From Agrococcus beijingensis (GTDB lineage: Bacteria; Actinomycetota; Actinomycetes; Actinomycetales; Microbacteriaceae): a stretch of DNA of 64,000 bases. Under the pieces are notes generated by a model. That model did not search any database. It was not told the origin of the DNA and worked only from the letters and a program-made list of their open reading frames with translations. The position numbers and the translations under genes are program-made. Each line of letters starts with the position of its first letter. Positions within the stretch are counted from its first letter, which is position 1. The stretch covers positions 1,331,315-1,395,314 of the forward strand of contig NZ_CP132360.1 in NCBI RefSeq assembly GCF_030758955.1. Reading direction: 5' to 3'. Shown piece after piece: positions 52,442-62,573 of the stretch.

Positions 52442-52519
52442 GATCGAGTAGCCGCCGCAGGCGGCGTATCGAGATCCGGTCACGCATCTCGCTACGGCCC
52501 TGCGGGCATACTCGAGACC
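52442..52519. repeat. Pair of REP-like elements in opposite orientation
   Basis: GATCGAGTAGCCGCCGCAGG continues to GGCGTATCGAGATC (52442-52476). A reversed relative, CATCTCGCTACGG...ATACTCGAGACC, follows at 52485-52519. Same family as 46533-46575. They occupy the gap between the paaE terminator and the enoyl-CoA hydratase gene. Confidence 0.75.
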
Positions 52520-52542
52520 TGTGTCCGAGTGAAGGGGTTCCC

Positions 52543-53316
52543 ATGATCGAGCTGCAGATCACCGACGGCATCGCCGAGGTCGTGCTGAACGCGCCCGAGA
52601 AGCGCAACGCGCTCGACGCATCCGCTCTCACTGAATTGGCGGATGCGTTCACTCGCGCCGAGCGGGCGGGCGTGCGCGCGCTCGTCCTGCGCGGCGAGGG
52701 CAAGGTGTTCTGCGCCGGCCGCGACATCTCGCAGGTCGACCCGCGCACCGACGACACGATCGGGTACCTGCGCGACGGCCTGCAGCCGCTGCTGCAGCAG
52801 ATCGCCGCGTTCCCGGCGCCCACCTTCGCGGCCGTGCAGGGCGCGGCGCTCGGGGTCGGCCTCGGACTGCTGATCGCTACCGACGTGGTCTACGTCGCCG
52901 AGACCGCGAAGTTCGGCAGCCCGTTCGCGGCGCTCGGCGCCACGCTCGACTCGGGCGGCCACGCGCTCCTCTTCGAGCGGCTGGGCGCGCACCGCACGCT
53001 CGACCTGATCTACTCGGGCCGGCTGATGACCGGCGCCGAGGCGGTCGCCGCCGGCCTGTTCTCGCAGGCGCTGCCCGACGTGTCGCTGCTCGAGACGACG
53101 CGGGCCGCCGCGGCGCACGCGGCGCAGGGCCCGACGCTGGCGTTCATCGCGTCGAAGGAGCTGATCCGGGGCCTCCGCGACGAGCGGCTGGGGCTGTGGC
53201 AGTCGATGGGCGGCGAGAGCGCGGCGCAGGCAGCGCTGGCCGAGACCGTCGACTACCGCGAGGGCTTCGCGGCGTTCCAGCAGAAGCGCACGCCCACCTT
53301 CACCGGACGCGACTGA
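52543..53316 (+). CDS. Enoyl-CoA hydratase/isomerase, possibly PaaG
   Basis: 257 residues, crotonase fold: EGKVFCAGRDISQV for the first oxyanion hole, QGAALGVGLGLLIATDVVYV for the second, and SPFAALGATLDSGGHALLFE where hydratases carry catalytic Glu. The Asp in LDSGG recalls PaaG, the 1,2-epoxyphenylacetyl-CoA isomerase, and the position next to paaABCDE supports this; no other paaG candidate exists here. Generic hydratase remains possible. ATG with GAAGGGG upstream. Separated from paaE by a terminator and REP elements, so probably has its own promoter. Confidence 0.87.
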   Translation: MIELQITDGIAEVVLNAPEKRNALDASALTELADAFTRAERAGVRALVLRGEGKVFCAGRDISQVDPRTDDTIGYLRDGLQPLLQQIAAFPAPTFAAVQGAALGVGLGLLIATDVVYVAETAKFGSPFAALGATLDSGGHALLFERLGAHRTLDLIYSGRLMTGAEAVAAGLFSQALPDVSLLETTRAAAAHAAQGPTLAFIASKELIRGLRDERLGLWQSMGGESAAQAALAETVDYREGFAAFQQKRTPTFTGRD

Positions 53317-53357
53317 GCCCTGCCGGTCGACCCGACACGACGCATCCGCCCTCGCCC

Positions 53358-54152
53358 ATGACCCGCATCGATCACCTCGCCGCGCTCGCCGACCTGCAGC
53401 AGCGGTTCCTCGACACGACCCGGCGCGCTGACCCGGCCACGCCGATCCCGTGGCTCGGCCGCTGGAAGGTCGAGCAGCTGGTGGTGCACCTGGCGCGCAT
53501 CCACCACTGGGCGGCGGCGCAGGCGCGATGCGAGCAGGAGAGGCCGCTCGGACGCGGGCCGTTCGCCGACCTGCCCGGGCTCTACGCCGAGTGCGCGGCC
53601 GAGCTGCGGGCGACGCTCGCCGAGCTCGACCCCGACGCGCGCGCCTGGGCCCTCGTCGACGACGGCGTGCCCCGCGGCGAGCAGACCGGCACCGTGCGCT
53701 TCTGGCACCGCCGGCAGCTGCACGAGACGCTCGTGCACCTGTGGGATCTGCGCACCGCTGTCGGCGAGCCGCTCGGTGTCGACGGAACGCTCAGTGCCGA
53801 CGGAACGCTCAGTGCCGACGACGCGCTCGGTGCCGACGACGCGTTCGCCGCCGATGAGGCGCTCTGGCTCGACTGCCTCGACGAGGTCGTCACCGTCATG
53901 CACCCGCGGCAGCTGCGGCTCGAGCGCGTGCCGCCGCCCGCGGCCCGGCTCGTCTTCCGACCTGCAGGGGCGGATGCCTCCCTCGCACTCACCGGGGCAC
54001 CCGACGGCGCCGCCGAGATCGTCATCGCCGGGCCGGCACGGTCGCTGGCGCTGCTGGCCTGGGGTCGCCTCGGGCTCGCTGCGGAGGGCATCGAGGTGCG
54101 CGGCGACCGCGACCTGGCTGCAGCCGTGCTGGATGCCGGCCTGACGCCGTAG
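53358..54152 (+). CDS. Maleylpyruvate isomerase-family mycothiol-dependent enzyme
   Basis: 264 residues. DinB-fold N-terminal domain with WKVEQLVVHLARIHHWAAAQ and FWHRRQLHETLVHLWDL, whose His/Glu residues bind metal in mycothiol-dependent maleylpyruvate isomerases (TIGR03083-type). A C-terminal MDMPI_C-like domain follows (about 185-264). Substrate unknown. An in-frame array of four 18-bp repeats (53781-53852) inserts DGTLSADGTLSADDALGADD between the domains. ATG 53358; close behind the enoyl-CoA hydratase gene. Confidence 0.87.
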   Translation: MTRIDHLAALADLQQRFLDTTRRADPATPIPWLGRWKVEQLVVHLARIHHWAAAQARCEQERPLGRGPFADLPGLYAECAAELRATLAELDPDARAWALVDDGVPRGEQTGTVRFWHRRQLHETLVHLWDLRTAVGEPLGVDGTLSADGTLSADDALGADDAFAADEALWLDCLDEVVTVMHPRQLRLERVPPPAARLVFRPAGADASLALTGAPDGAAEIVIAGPARSLALLAWGRLGLAAEGIEVRGDRDLAAAVLDAGLTP

Positions 54153-54219
54153 GCGACTCGCGCGCGAACATCCGGTGAACGCGGCGGGATCGAGCTCCGC
54201 GGTGGGGGACAATGATCGC

Positions 54220-54993
54220 GTGACCAGCACCACCGCGCAGATCCCCGTCGGCCAGCCGCTCTACGGCGCGTCGTTCGGGGCGTCGATCAGGCGCTTCTTC
54301 CGCGGCTACGTGAAGTTCTCGGGCCGGGCGAGCCGCAGCGAGTTCTGGTGGGCGATGCTGTTCACCTTCCTCATCTCGCTCGTGGTGCAGGTGCCGTTCT
54401 GGATCGCCTGGGCCGCGGTGATGGCGTCGACGTTCCGAGCCGACTCCTTGAACCCGGGCTCGGCCGGCTTCGCGTCGGCGGAGGCGGAGATGCTCGGCTC
54501 GCTGGGCACGATGATGATCTTCGTCGTGCTGCTGTCGCTGGTGTCGCTCGCGATCGTGCTGCCGACCTACGCGGTCATGTGGCGGCGGCTGCAGGACGCG
54601 AACTTCCACGGTGCCCTCGCGCTGCTGAGCCTGGTCGGCTTCGGCATCGTGCCGATCATCATGTGCATCCTGCCCTCGAACCCGGCCGGAGTGCAGTACG
54701 ACCCCGGTGCGCGGGCGCAGCTCGCGAGCGGCTACGGCGCGTACGGGCAGCAGCAGGCCTGGGCGCAGGACCCGTATGGGCAGCAGGCCTACGGCCAGGC
54801 GCCGCAGCAGTCGAGCAGCCCGGCCTACGGGCAGCCGACGAGCAGCCCGGCCTACGGCCAGCCCGCGGTCAGCCCCGCCTACGGACAGCCCTCCGGCGAG
54901 CAGCAGTACGGCGAGCCACAGTACGGAGCGCAGTCCTACGGCGGCCAGTCGTACGGCGGCCAGCCCTACGGGCAGCAGCCGCAGCAGCCCTGA
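54220..54993 (+). CDS. DUF805 membrane protein with Tyr/Gln/Gly-rich tail
   Basis: 257 residues from GTG 54220, with GGGGGA upstream. RRFFRGYVKFSGRASRSEFW is the DUF805 signature; three or four membrane segments follow to about residue 150. The C-terminal 100 residues are repeats of YGQ(Q/P) type, such as SPAYGQPTSSPAYGQPA, probably disordered and cytoplasmic. Function unknown. A second GTG at 54175 would add 15 residues. Convergent with the amino-acid oxidase gene. Confidence 0.87.
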   Translation: MTSTTAQIPVGQPLYGASFGASIRRFFRGYVKFSGRASRSEFWWAMLFTFLISLVVQVPFWIAWAAVMASTFRADSLNPGSAGFASAEAEMLGSLGTMMIFVVLLSLVSLAIVLPTYAVMWRRLQDANFHGALALLSLVGFGIVPIIMCILPSNPAGVQYDPGARAQLASGYGAYGQQQAWAQDPYGQQAYGQAPQQSSSPAYGQPTSSPAYGQPAVSPAYGQPSGEQQYGEPQYGAQSYGGQSYGGQPYGQQPQQP

Positions 54994-55083
54994 CCGGGGC
55001 GCCGGCGCGGCGCCGCTCCTGGGCAGCCGCTGCTCCATGGCGACCTCCGTCGGCCCGATCCGTGCAGGAGCCAACGGCGGCGC

Positions 55084-56115
55084 TCACCCGAGCAGCGCCG
55101 CCACGCGCTCGGCGGTGCCCCACGAGAGCGTCATGCCTGAGCCGCCGTGGCCGTAGGCGGCGATCACGCGCAGCGCCCGCCTCGGCACCTCCTCGATGCG
55201 CAGCGTGGCACGGCCGGGCCGCAGCCCGACCGCCCGCGACAGGATCCGCTGCCCGGCGACCGCCGGCACCAGCGCCTCGCAGCGCTCGATGATGGCCGCC
55301 TCGGTCGCCGGGTCGGGCTCGAGCGACGTCGCGCCCACATCGTGCGTGCCGCCCAGCACCACGCAATCGCGACGCGGCAGCACGTAGGTGAGCCCTGCCG
55401 GGTTCTCGTCGTCGATCACGAACGCGTCGATGCCCAACCCGTCGATGCCGAACCCGTCGATGCCGAACCCGTCGATGCCGAACCCGTCGACGCCGGGGTG
55501 CTCGACCCGCACCACCTGCCCGCGCACGGGCACCACGTTCGCGTCGTCGCCGAGCAGCGCTCCCCCGCGCGCCCCGGCGGCCACGACGACGACGTCGAAG
55601 TCGTGCGCCAGCGCATCCACGTCGTCGACGACCCGGCGCTCGAACCGCACGCCGAGCGCCGCGCACCGCGCCCGCAGCCACGGCAGGTACAGCGACATCG
55701 TGGCGAGCGGCGCGGTCGTGCTCATCGCGGTCGCACCGGCGCCCAGCGCAGCGGCCGCGACGCCGAAGGCGGGCAGGTCGGATGCGTGGACCTCGGTCGC
55801 GCGCAGCATGGTCGTCCAGGAGCGGTCGGGGTCGGGCGACCGCTCGATGATGAGGCCGCGGCGCAGGTCGATGCCCGCGTCGGGCTCGTGCGTCGCGAGC
55901 GCGGTGAGGCGCGCGAGCGTGGTGGCGAGCATGGTGTCGACGGCGGCGGAGCGCTCGGCGGCGTACGGGAACCAGACGGCGCCGGCGATCGCCGACGTCG
56001 TCTCGAGGGGCTCGAGGTCTGCCAGCACGGTGACGCGCCGACCGGCCGTCGCGAGCTCGTGCGCGATCGACAGCCCGATGACGCCGGCGCCCACCACCGC
56101 GATGCGCTCGCCCAT
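55084..56115 (-). CDS. FAD-dependent oxidoreductase, D-amino-acid oxidase-like
   Basis: 343 residues. N-terminal FAD site RIAVVGAGVIGLSIAHELA, WFPYAAE near the flavin, and C-terminal YGHGGSGMTLSWGTAE, all typical of D-amino-acid oxidases. Arg in VGLRPGR is the expected carboxylate binder. Oxidises D-amino acids to 2-oxo acids. A stretch near residues 205-230 is a fivefold (I/V)DGFG repeat from 15-bp tandem DNA repeats, absent from the usual family fold. ATG 56115; a 63-bp palindrome follows the upstream side. Confidence 0.9.
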   Translation of the reverse strand: MGERIAVVGAGVIGLSIAHELATAGRRVTVLADLEPLETTSAIAGAVWFPYAAERSAAVDTMLATTLARLTALATHEPDAGIDLRRGLIIERSPDPDRSWTTMLRATEVHASDLPAFGVAAAALGAGATAMSTTAPLATMSLYLPWLRARCAALGVRFERRVVDDVDALAHDFDVVVVAAGARGGALLGDDANVVPVRGQVVRVEHPGVDGFGIDGFGIDGFGIDGLGIDAFVIDDENPAGLTYVLPRRDCVVLGGTHDVGATSLEPDPATEAAIIERCEALVPAVAGQRILSRAVGLRPGRATLRIEEVPRRALRVIAAYGHGGSGMTLSWGTAERVAALLG

Positions 56116-56123
56116 GCTGCCTC

Positions 56124-56186
56124 CTCAACGTGTCAGGTGCTCGCTCGACGCGATTATCTCGTCGTGCACGCACCTGGCACGTTGAG
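56124..56186. repeat. 63-bp palindromic element, copy 2
   Basis: CTCAACGTGTCAGGTGC (56124-56140) pairs with GCACCTGGCACGTTGAG (56170-56186), one mismatch, around a 29-bp loop with GCTCGACGCGATTATC. Total length, arms and loop match copy 1 at 38170-38232. It lies between two minus-strand genes and ends 2 bp before the methyltransferase stop. Confidence 0.85.
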
Positions 56187-56187
56187 A

Positions 56188-56604
56188 TCAGTGGAGCGGG
56201 ATCGCCTCGAGCGGATCGCCGCGGTCGACGTAGAGGGATGCGCCGGGCGCGGTCGCTGCCGCGAGCTGCGCCAGCGCGGCGGCCTCGAGCTCGGGGTGGC
56301 GGCCGTCGAGCGCGCCGACGCGGATGGCGACGACGAGGTCGAACGGCTGCTCGTCGCGCTTGAGCCGGAAGGTCTCGGCGGTCGAGACGCGGAAGTCGAG
56401 GCTGCCGTGGTCGGAAGCCCGCTCGGCGGCCTGGATCGCCGTCGGCGAGCGATCGACGCCCAGCACGTAGCCCTCGGCGCCGACGCGCGCGGCCATCGCC
56501 CGCGCGAGCGCGCCCGGGCCGCAGCCCACCTCGAGCACCCGCATGCCCGGTCGCAGCGGCAGCGCGTCGAGCACCGCCGCGAGTCGCGGGGAGAGATCTG
56601 CCAT
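56188..56604 (-). CDS. Small class I SAM-dependent methyltransferase
   Basis: 138 residues. SAM-binding motif I VLEVGCGPGALARAMA (near 24-39), motif II ending GVDRS and motif IV FDLVVAIRVGAL. The protein is short for the family, about 50-100 residues less than usual, and ends soon after motif IV without the usual final strands. It could be truncated or a minimal form. The stop is right beside the 63-bp palindrome, so truncation by insertion of that element is conceivable. Substrate unknown. Confidence 0.82.
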   Translation of the reverse strand: MADLSPRLAAVLDALPLRPGMRVLEVGCGPGALARAMAARVGAEGYVLGVDRSPTAIQAAERASDHGSLDFRVSTAETFRLKRDEQPFDLVVAIRVGALDGRHPELEAAALAQLAAATAPGASLYVDRGDPLEAIPLH

Positions 56605-56675
56605 GACGCCTCCTCAGCTCGGTGCATGAGCGCCTTGGCCACTGAGCATGGCGGGGCGGTCGGGACCGCACAAGA

Positions 56676-56709
56676 GCGAACCCCCGACGATCGGCCGTCG
56701 GGGGTTCGC
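56676..56709 (-). terminator. Terminator after clpC-like gene
   Basis: GCGAACCCCCGACG (56676-56689) and CGTCGGGGGTTCGC (56696-56709) form a perfect 14-bp stem with a 6-nt loop, 11 bp after the stop of the Clp ATPase gene. Confidence 0.88.
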
Positions 56710-56719
56710 TGCGGCGCCG

Positions 56720-59251
<2,532 letters not shown>

Positions 59252-59268
59252 GTGCATCCCTTCAAGAA

Positions 59269-59289
59269 CTTGAGTGTGCTCGACTCAAG
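59269..59289 (-). promoter_or_regulatory. Perfect HAIR operator of clpC-like gene
   Basis: CTTGAGT-GTGCTCG-ACTCAAG, an exact match to the HspR HAIR consensus, 18 bp upstream of the ATG at 59251. It must lie at or just after the transcription start. Better than either HAIR site of dnaK. Confidence 0.93.
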
Positions 59290-59405
59290 TTAGAACATCG
59301 AAGGCGTGCGCGCATTCCCGTTCGCCCAGGGCGAGCGGACGACGAGCGCCCGTGCTCCGCAACGTACTGCGGCAGCGCGGGCGCGTCGACGGGTGGGTTC
59401 GCGGC

Positions 59406-59846
59406 TCAGCCGACCGCCTTCTTGACGAGCTCGCCCACCTGCTTGCGCACCGCATCCGTCACCTCGACGATCGCGAACGACGCCGGCCACATCGGGCCGT
59501 CGTCGAGCGACGCGTTGTCCTGGAACCCGAGGGTGCCGTAGCGCGCGTCGAACTTCGAGGCCTGCTGGTAGAAGACGAGCACCTTGCCGTCGCGGGCGTA
59601 GGCGGGGAAGCCGTACCACGTCTTCGGGTCGAGGCTCGGGGCGACCTCGGTGACCACCTCGTGGATCATCTGCGCGATCTGCTTGTCGGGCTCGGGCAGG
59701 GCGGCGATCGTGTCGACCACGTCCTGCAGATCCTTCTCCTTCTTGTTGCCGCCCTTGCGGCTCGCCTGCTTGCGCAGCTCTGCGGTGCGCTCCTTGAGCG
59801 CCTTGCGCTCCTCGGCGGAGAGGGTGCCGTCGTCTTCGGTGGCCAT
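59406..59846 (-). CDS. DUF1801-like protein (YdhG/YjbR-type fold)
   Basis: 146 residues. An N-terminal Lys/Glu-rich helix (about 1-40) precedes a DUF1801 domain with KTWYGFPAYARDGKVLVFYQ and the following FDARYGTLGFQDNASLD. The fold is small and soluble, sometimes annotated as phosphoribosyl-related or iron-binding-like, but with no proven function. ATG 59846. It lies between the HspR-controlled clpC-like gene and the repeat-rich intergenic region to the right. Confidence 0.85.
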   Translation of the reverse strand: MATEDDGTLSAEERKALKERTAELRKQASRKGGNKKEKDLQDVVDTIAALPEPDKQIAQMIHEVVTEVAPSLDPKTWYGFPAYARDGKVLVFYQQASKFDARYGTLGFQDNASLDDGPMWPASFAIVEVTDAVRKQVGELVKKAVG

Positions 59847-59967
59847 GCGGGGTTCCCTTCGGTCTTCGTCGTCGCGCGCATCGGCGCTGCCCCGATCATG
59901 GCGCGATCGGCCGCTCGCGCGCTTCTCCGATCCTGCTCGGGTGGCTCGGCGGCTCGCGCGGCGCGGA

Positions 59968-60019
59968 CGCGCGGACCGGACGCGCGGACCGGACGCGCGG
60001 ACCGGAGGCGCGGACCGGA
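59968..60019. repeat. Four 13-bp tandem repeats
   Basis: CGCGCGGACCGGA at 59968, 59981, 59994 and (GGCGCGGACCGGA) 60007. They precede a 66-bp palindrome by 6 bp. This begins the repeat cluster that fills most of the 448-bp gap 59847-60294. Confidence 0.8.
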
Positions 60020-60025
60020 CGCGCG

Positions 60026-60091
60026 ACGCGGACCCCGTTCACCGAATCCGACCTGGTGCACCAGGTCGGATTCGGTGTAAGGGGTCCGCGT
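60026..60091. repeat. 66-bp near-perfect palindrome
   Basis: Centre between 60058 and 60059. 31 of 33 arm positions pair, from ACGCGGACCCC on the left to GGGGTCCGCGT on the right, including the uninterrupted CACCGAATCCGACCTGGTG arm. With no loop it can form a cruciform or a very stable RNA hairpin. Located between two minus-strand genes. Confidence 0.92.
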
Positions 60092-60122
60092 TCTATTGGG
60101 GGGCGGATGCTGAGGGTTGCGA

Positions 60123-60295
60123 CAGGCGGGCGCCTCAGGCACGCGGGCGCCTCAGGCACGCGGGCGTGTCAGGCGCGCGGGCGCTCAGGCACGCGGGCGC
60201 CTCAGGCGCGCGGGCGCTCAGGCACGCGGGCGCCTCAGGCACGCGGGCGCCTCAAGCACCCCAGGCAGGCGGGCGCCTCAGGCAGGCGGGCGCGT
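60123..60295 (-). repeat. 17-bp tandem array abutting symporter stop
   Basis: About ten units of CAGGCACGCGGGCGCCT (17 bp, some 16 or shortened) from 60123 to 60295, touching the stop codon of the symporter (60295-60297). Read in the gene's direction each unit is like AGGCGCCCGCGTGCCTG, resembling the 20-bp unit GGCGCCTCCCGCACCTGACT. Unit length differs but position relative to the gene is the same. Confidence 0.88.
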
Positions 60296-61755
60296 CAGGC
60301 GGTCGGCACGGGTGCGCGCCGCTCGTCGGAGGGCGCGCCCGAGGCGGGGTCCGCACCCGAGCCGGCGGACGCATCCGCCACCGCGTCGTCGGAGTCGTCG
60401 GCGAACGGCAGCCCCGAGCGCTCGGCGTTGTAGAGCTCGAGGTCGAGGATGCCCTCGCGCTTCGCGACGATCGTCGGCACGAGCGCCTGGCCGGCCACGT
60501 TCACGGCGGTGCGGCCCATGTCGAGGATCGGGTCGACGGCCAGGAGCAGGCCGACTCCCTCGAGCGGCAGGCCCAGGGTCGACAGCGTCAGCGTGAGCAT
60601 GACCGTGGCGCCGGTGGTGCCCGCGGTCGCGGCCGAGCCGACGATCGAGACGAGCGCGATGAGCACGAAGTGCACGATCTGCAGCTCGATGCCGAAGAAC
60701 TGGGCGACGAAGATGGCGGAGATCGCGGGGTAGATCGCCGCGCAGCCATCCATCTTGGTGGTGGTGCCGAAGGGCACGGCGAACGACGCGTACTCGCGCG
60801 GCACGCCGAGGTTGCGCTCGGTGACGCGCTGCGTGAGCGGCAGCGTGCCCATCGAGGAGCGGCTGACGAACCCGAGCTGCACGGCCGGCCAGACGCCCGA
60901 GAAGTACTGCCGGATCGAGAGCCCGTGCAGCTTCACCAGCGTCGGGTAGACGACGAACAGCACGAGCGCGAGGCCGATGTAGATCGCGACCACGAACCAG
61001 CCGAGGGTGCCGAGCTTCTCCCAGCCGTACTGCACGACCGCGTTGCCGAGCAGGCCGACGGTGCCGATCGGGGCGATGCGGATGATCCACCACAGCGCCT
61101 TCTGGATCACCTTGAGCGCCGACTCGGTGAACTCGAGGAACGGCGCGGCGCGCTTGCCGAGCTTGAGCGCGGCGACGCCGAGCGCGATCGCGACGACGAT
61201 CACCTGCAGCACGTTGAAGCCCACGGTCGACGTGAGGTCGCCCTCGGCCGACGCCCGGGTCGAGACGGTCAGGCCGAGGAAGTTCTGCGGCACGAGGCCG
61301 ATCAGGAAGTCCCACCAGGTGCCGACGCGGCTGGGCTCGGCGGTCTCGAGCGCGCCCGTGTCGACGCGCGAGCCGGGCTGCAGCGTGACGCCGAGCAGGA
61401 TGCCGATCGTCACGGCGACGGCAGCGGTGATGGCGAACCACAGCAGCGTCTGGCCGGCGAGCCTGGCGGCGTTCTGCACGCGGCGGAGCTGCGCGATCGA
61501 GGCGATGATCGCGGTCAGGATGAGCGGCACCACGGCCGTCTTCAGCAGTGCCACGTAGCTCGAGCCGATCGTGGCGAGCGTCTCGGCGAGCGCGTTGTCG
61601 GCGCCGTCGGCGCTCGGGCCGAGCTGTCGGGCGATGAGGCCCAGCACGACGCCGAGCACGAGCGCTGCGGTGATCTGGAAACCGAACGATCCGAGGATCC
61701 GGCGGGCGCGCGAGAGCGGCGCCGGCGGGTGGGCTGTGGTCGACGTGGAGGACAC
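60295..61755 (-). CDS. Dicarboxylate/amino acid:cation symporter (DAACS family)
   Basis: 486 residues from GTG 61755, AAGGAG 4 bp upstream; ATG 61830 would give 511 residues but has no ribosome site. Eight membrane segments plus two hairpins. Family motifs: FVSRSSMGTLPLT (hairpin 1 serine-rich), VPFGTTTKMDGCAAIY and DPILDMGRTAVNVAG. Imports glutamate, aspartate or C4-dicarboxylates with Na+ or H+. The C-terminus is a disordered Asp/Ala tail and its stop abuts the 17-bp repeat array. Confidence 0.93.
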   Translation of the reverse strand: MSSTSTTAHPPAPLSRARRILGSFGFQITAALVLGVVLGLIARQLGPSADGADNALAETLATIGSSYVALLKTAVVPLILTAIIASIAQLRRVQNAARLAGQTLLWFAITAAVAVTIGILLGVTLQPGSRVDTGALETAEPSRVGTWWDFLIGLVPQNFLGLTVSTRASAEGDLTSTVGFNVLQVIVVAIALGVAALKLGKRAAPFLEFTESALKVIQKALWWIIRIAPIGTVGLLGNAVVQYGWEKLGTLGWFVVAIYIGLALVLFVVYPTLVKLHGLSIRQYFSGVWPAVQLGFVSRSSMGTLPLTQRVTERNLGVPREYASFAVPFGTTTKMDGCAAIYPAISAIFVAQFFGIELQIVHFVLIALVSIVGSAATAGTTGATVMLTLTLSTLGLPLEGVGLLLAVDPILDMGRTAVNVAGQALVPTIVAKREGILDLELYNAERSGLPFADDSDDAVADASAGSGADPASGAPSDERRAPVPTA

Positions 61756-62025
61756 GGTGCTCCTTGTGGATGCGTGGGACAGGGAAGGCGGGCGAGTACC
61801 GCCCGGGTGCGATTCATTTATATCGGGCATCAGGACTCGTTCTGACCAAACTGTCACGTGGCGTCACACGCGCGCGACCTGCGGATGCGTCGGCGTGGCC
61901 TCGGGAAGGCGGCGATGGATGAGAGGGCTCTCACCCATCGCTCCTGGTGGCCTCACGGGCGACGGCGAGAGTGATGGCAACAGGAAGCGGCCGGCAGGCT
62001 CGGCCACAGGAAGCAGGAGCACACC

Positions 62026-62475
62026 ATGAACACGAAGTGGATCGCCATCGGCACCGTCGGAGCGCTCGGACTCGGTGCCCTCGCCGCCAGCGCCACCGGC
62101 ATCGCCAACGCCGTCGAGCTGCGCAACGCCGACGGCAGCACCGTCGCCTCGGAGCAGGTGCGCGGCGACCTGCTGGAGCGCGGCACCGTCACGATCAACG
62201 CCACCGACGACCGCGCATCCGTCGTCTCGGCCACGTCGACGGCCACCGCCAACACCCCCGGCAGCTCGATGTCGCCCGACACCTCGATGTCGCCCGACAC
62301 CTCGATGACCCCCGGCACCTCGATGACGCCCGACAGCCCCGCGACCCCGAGCCCCGCGACCCCGAGCCCTGCGACGCCGAGCCCGGCGACCCCGAGCCCG
62401 GCGACCCCGAGCCCGGTCTCCGTGGCATCGGTGCCGTCGGCGGTCAGCCCCATGACGGCCGGCTCGAACGACTGA
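62026..62475 (+). CDS. Secreted Thr/Pro/Ser-repeat protein
   Basis: 149 residues. A signal peptide (IAIGTVGALGLGALAASATG, ending ANA) is followed by about 50 ordinary residues, then repeats of (D)TSMSP/TPG and (A)TPSP six times, ending VSPMTAGSND. No sorting signal or membrane anchor. Likely a short secreted or wall-associated protein with a rod-like Pro-rich tail. GGAG lies upstream of ATG 62026. A strong terminator follows. Confidence 0.85.
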   Translation: MNTKWIAIGTVGALGLGALAASATGIANAVELRNADGSTVASEQVRGDLLERGTVTINATDDRASVVSATSTATANTPGSSMSPDTSMSPDTSMTPGTSMTPDSPATPSPATPSPATPSPATPSPATPSPVSVASVPSAVSPMTAGSND

Positions 62476-62492
62476 CCCGATCGCCTCGCACG

Positions 62493-62529
62493 GCAGCAGC
62501 GCCCCCGTCCTCCCCGGGGGCGCTGCTGC
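62493..62529 (+). terminator. Strong terminator hairpin
   Basis: GCAGCAGCGCCCCCG (62493-62507) and CGGGGGCGCTGCTGC (62515-62529) make a perfect 15-bp stem around a 7-nt loop, 17 bp after the secreted-protein stop. Confidence 0.9.
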
Positions 62530-62573
62530 GTGCCGGGCGGAATGCCGCACTCGCGGCACCGGTTCGAGAGAGC

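Noticed and set aside
59847..60294. Gene in the 448-bp gap right of the DUF1801 gene
   Set aside because: All frames there consist of translated repeats and the palindrome; no start with a ribosome site.
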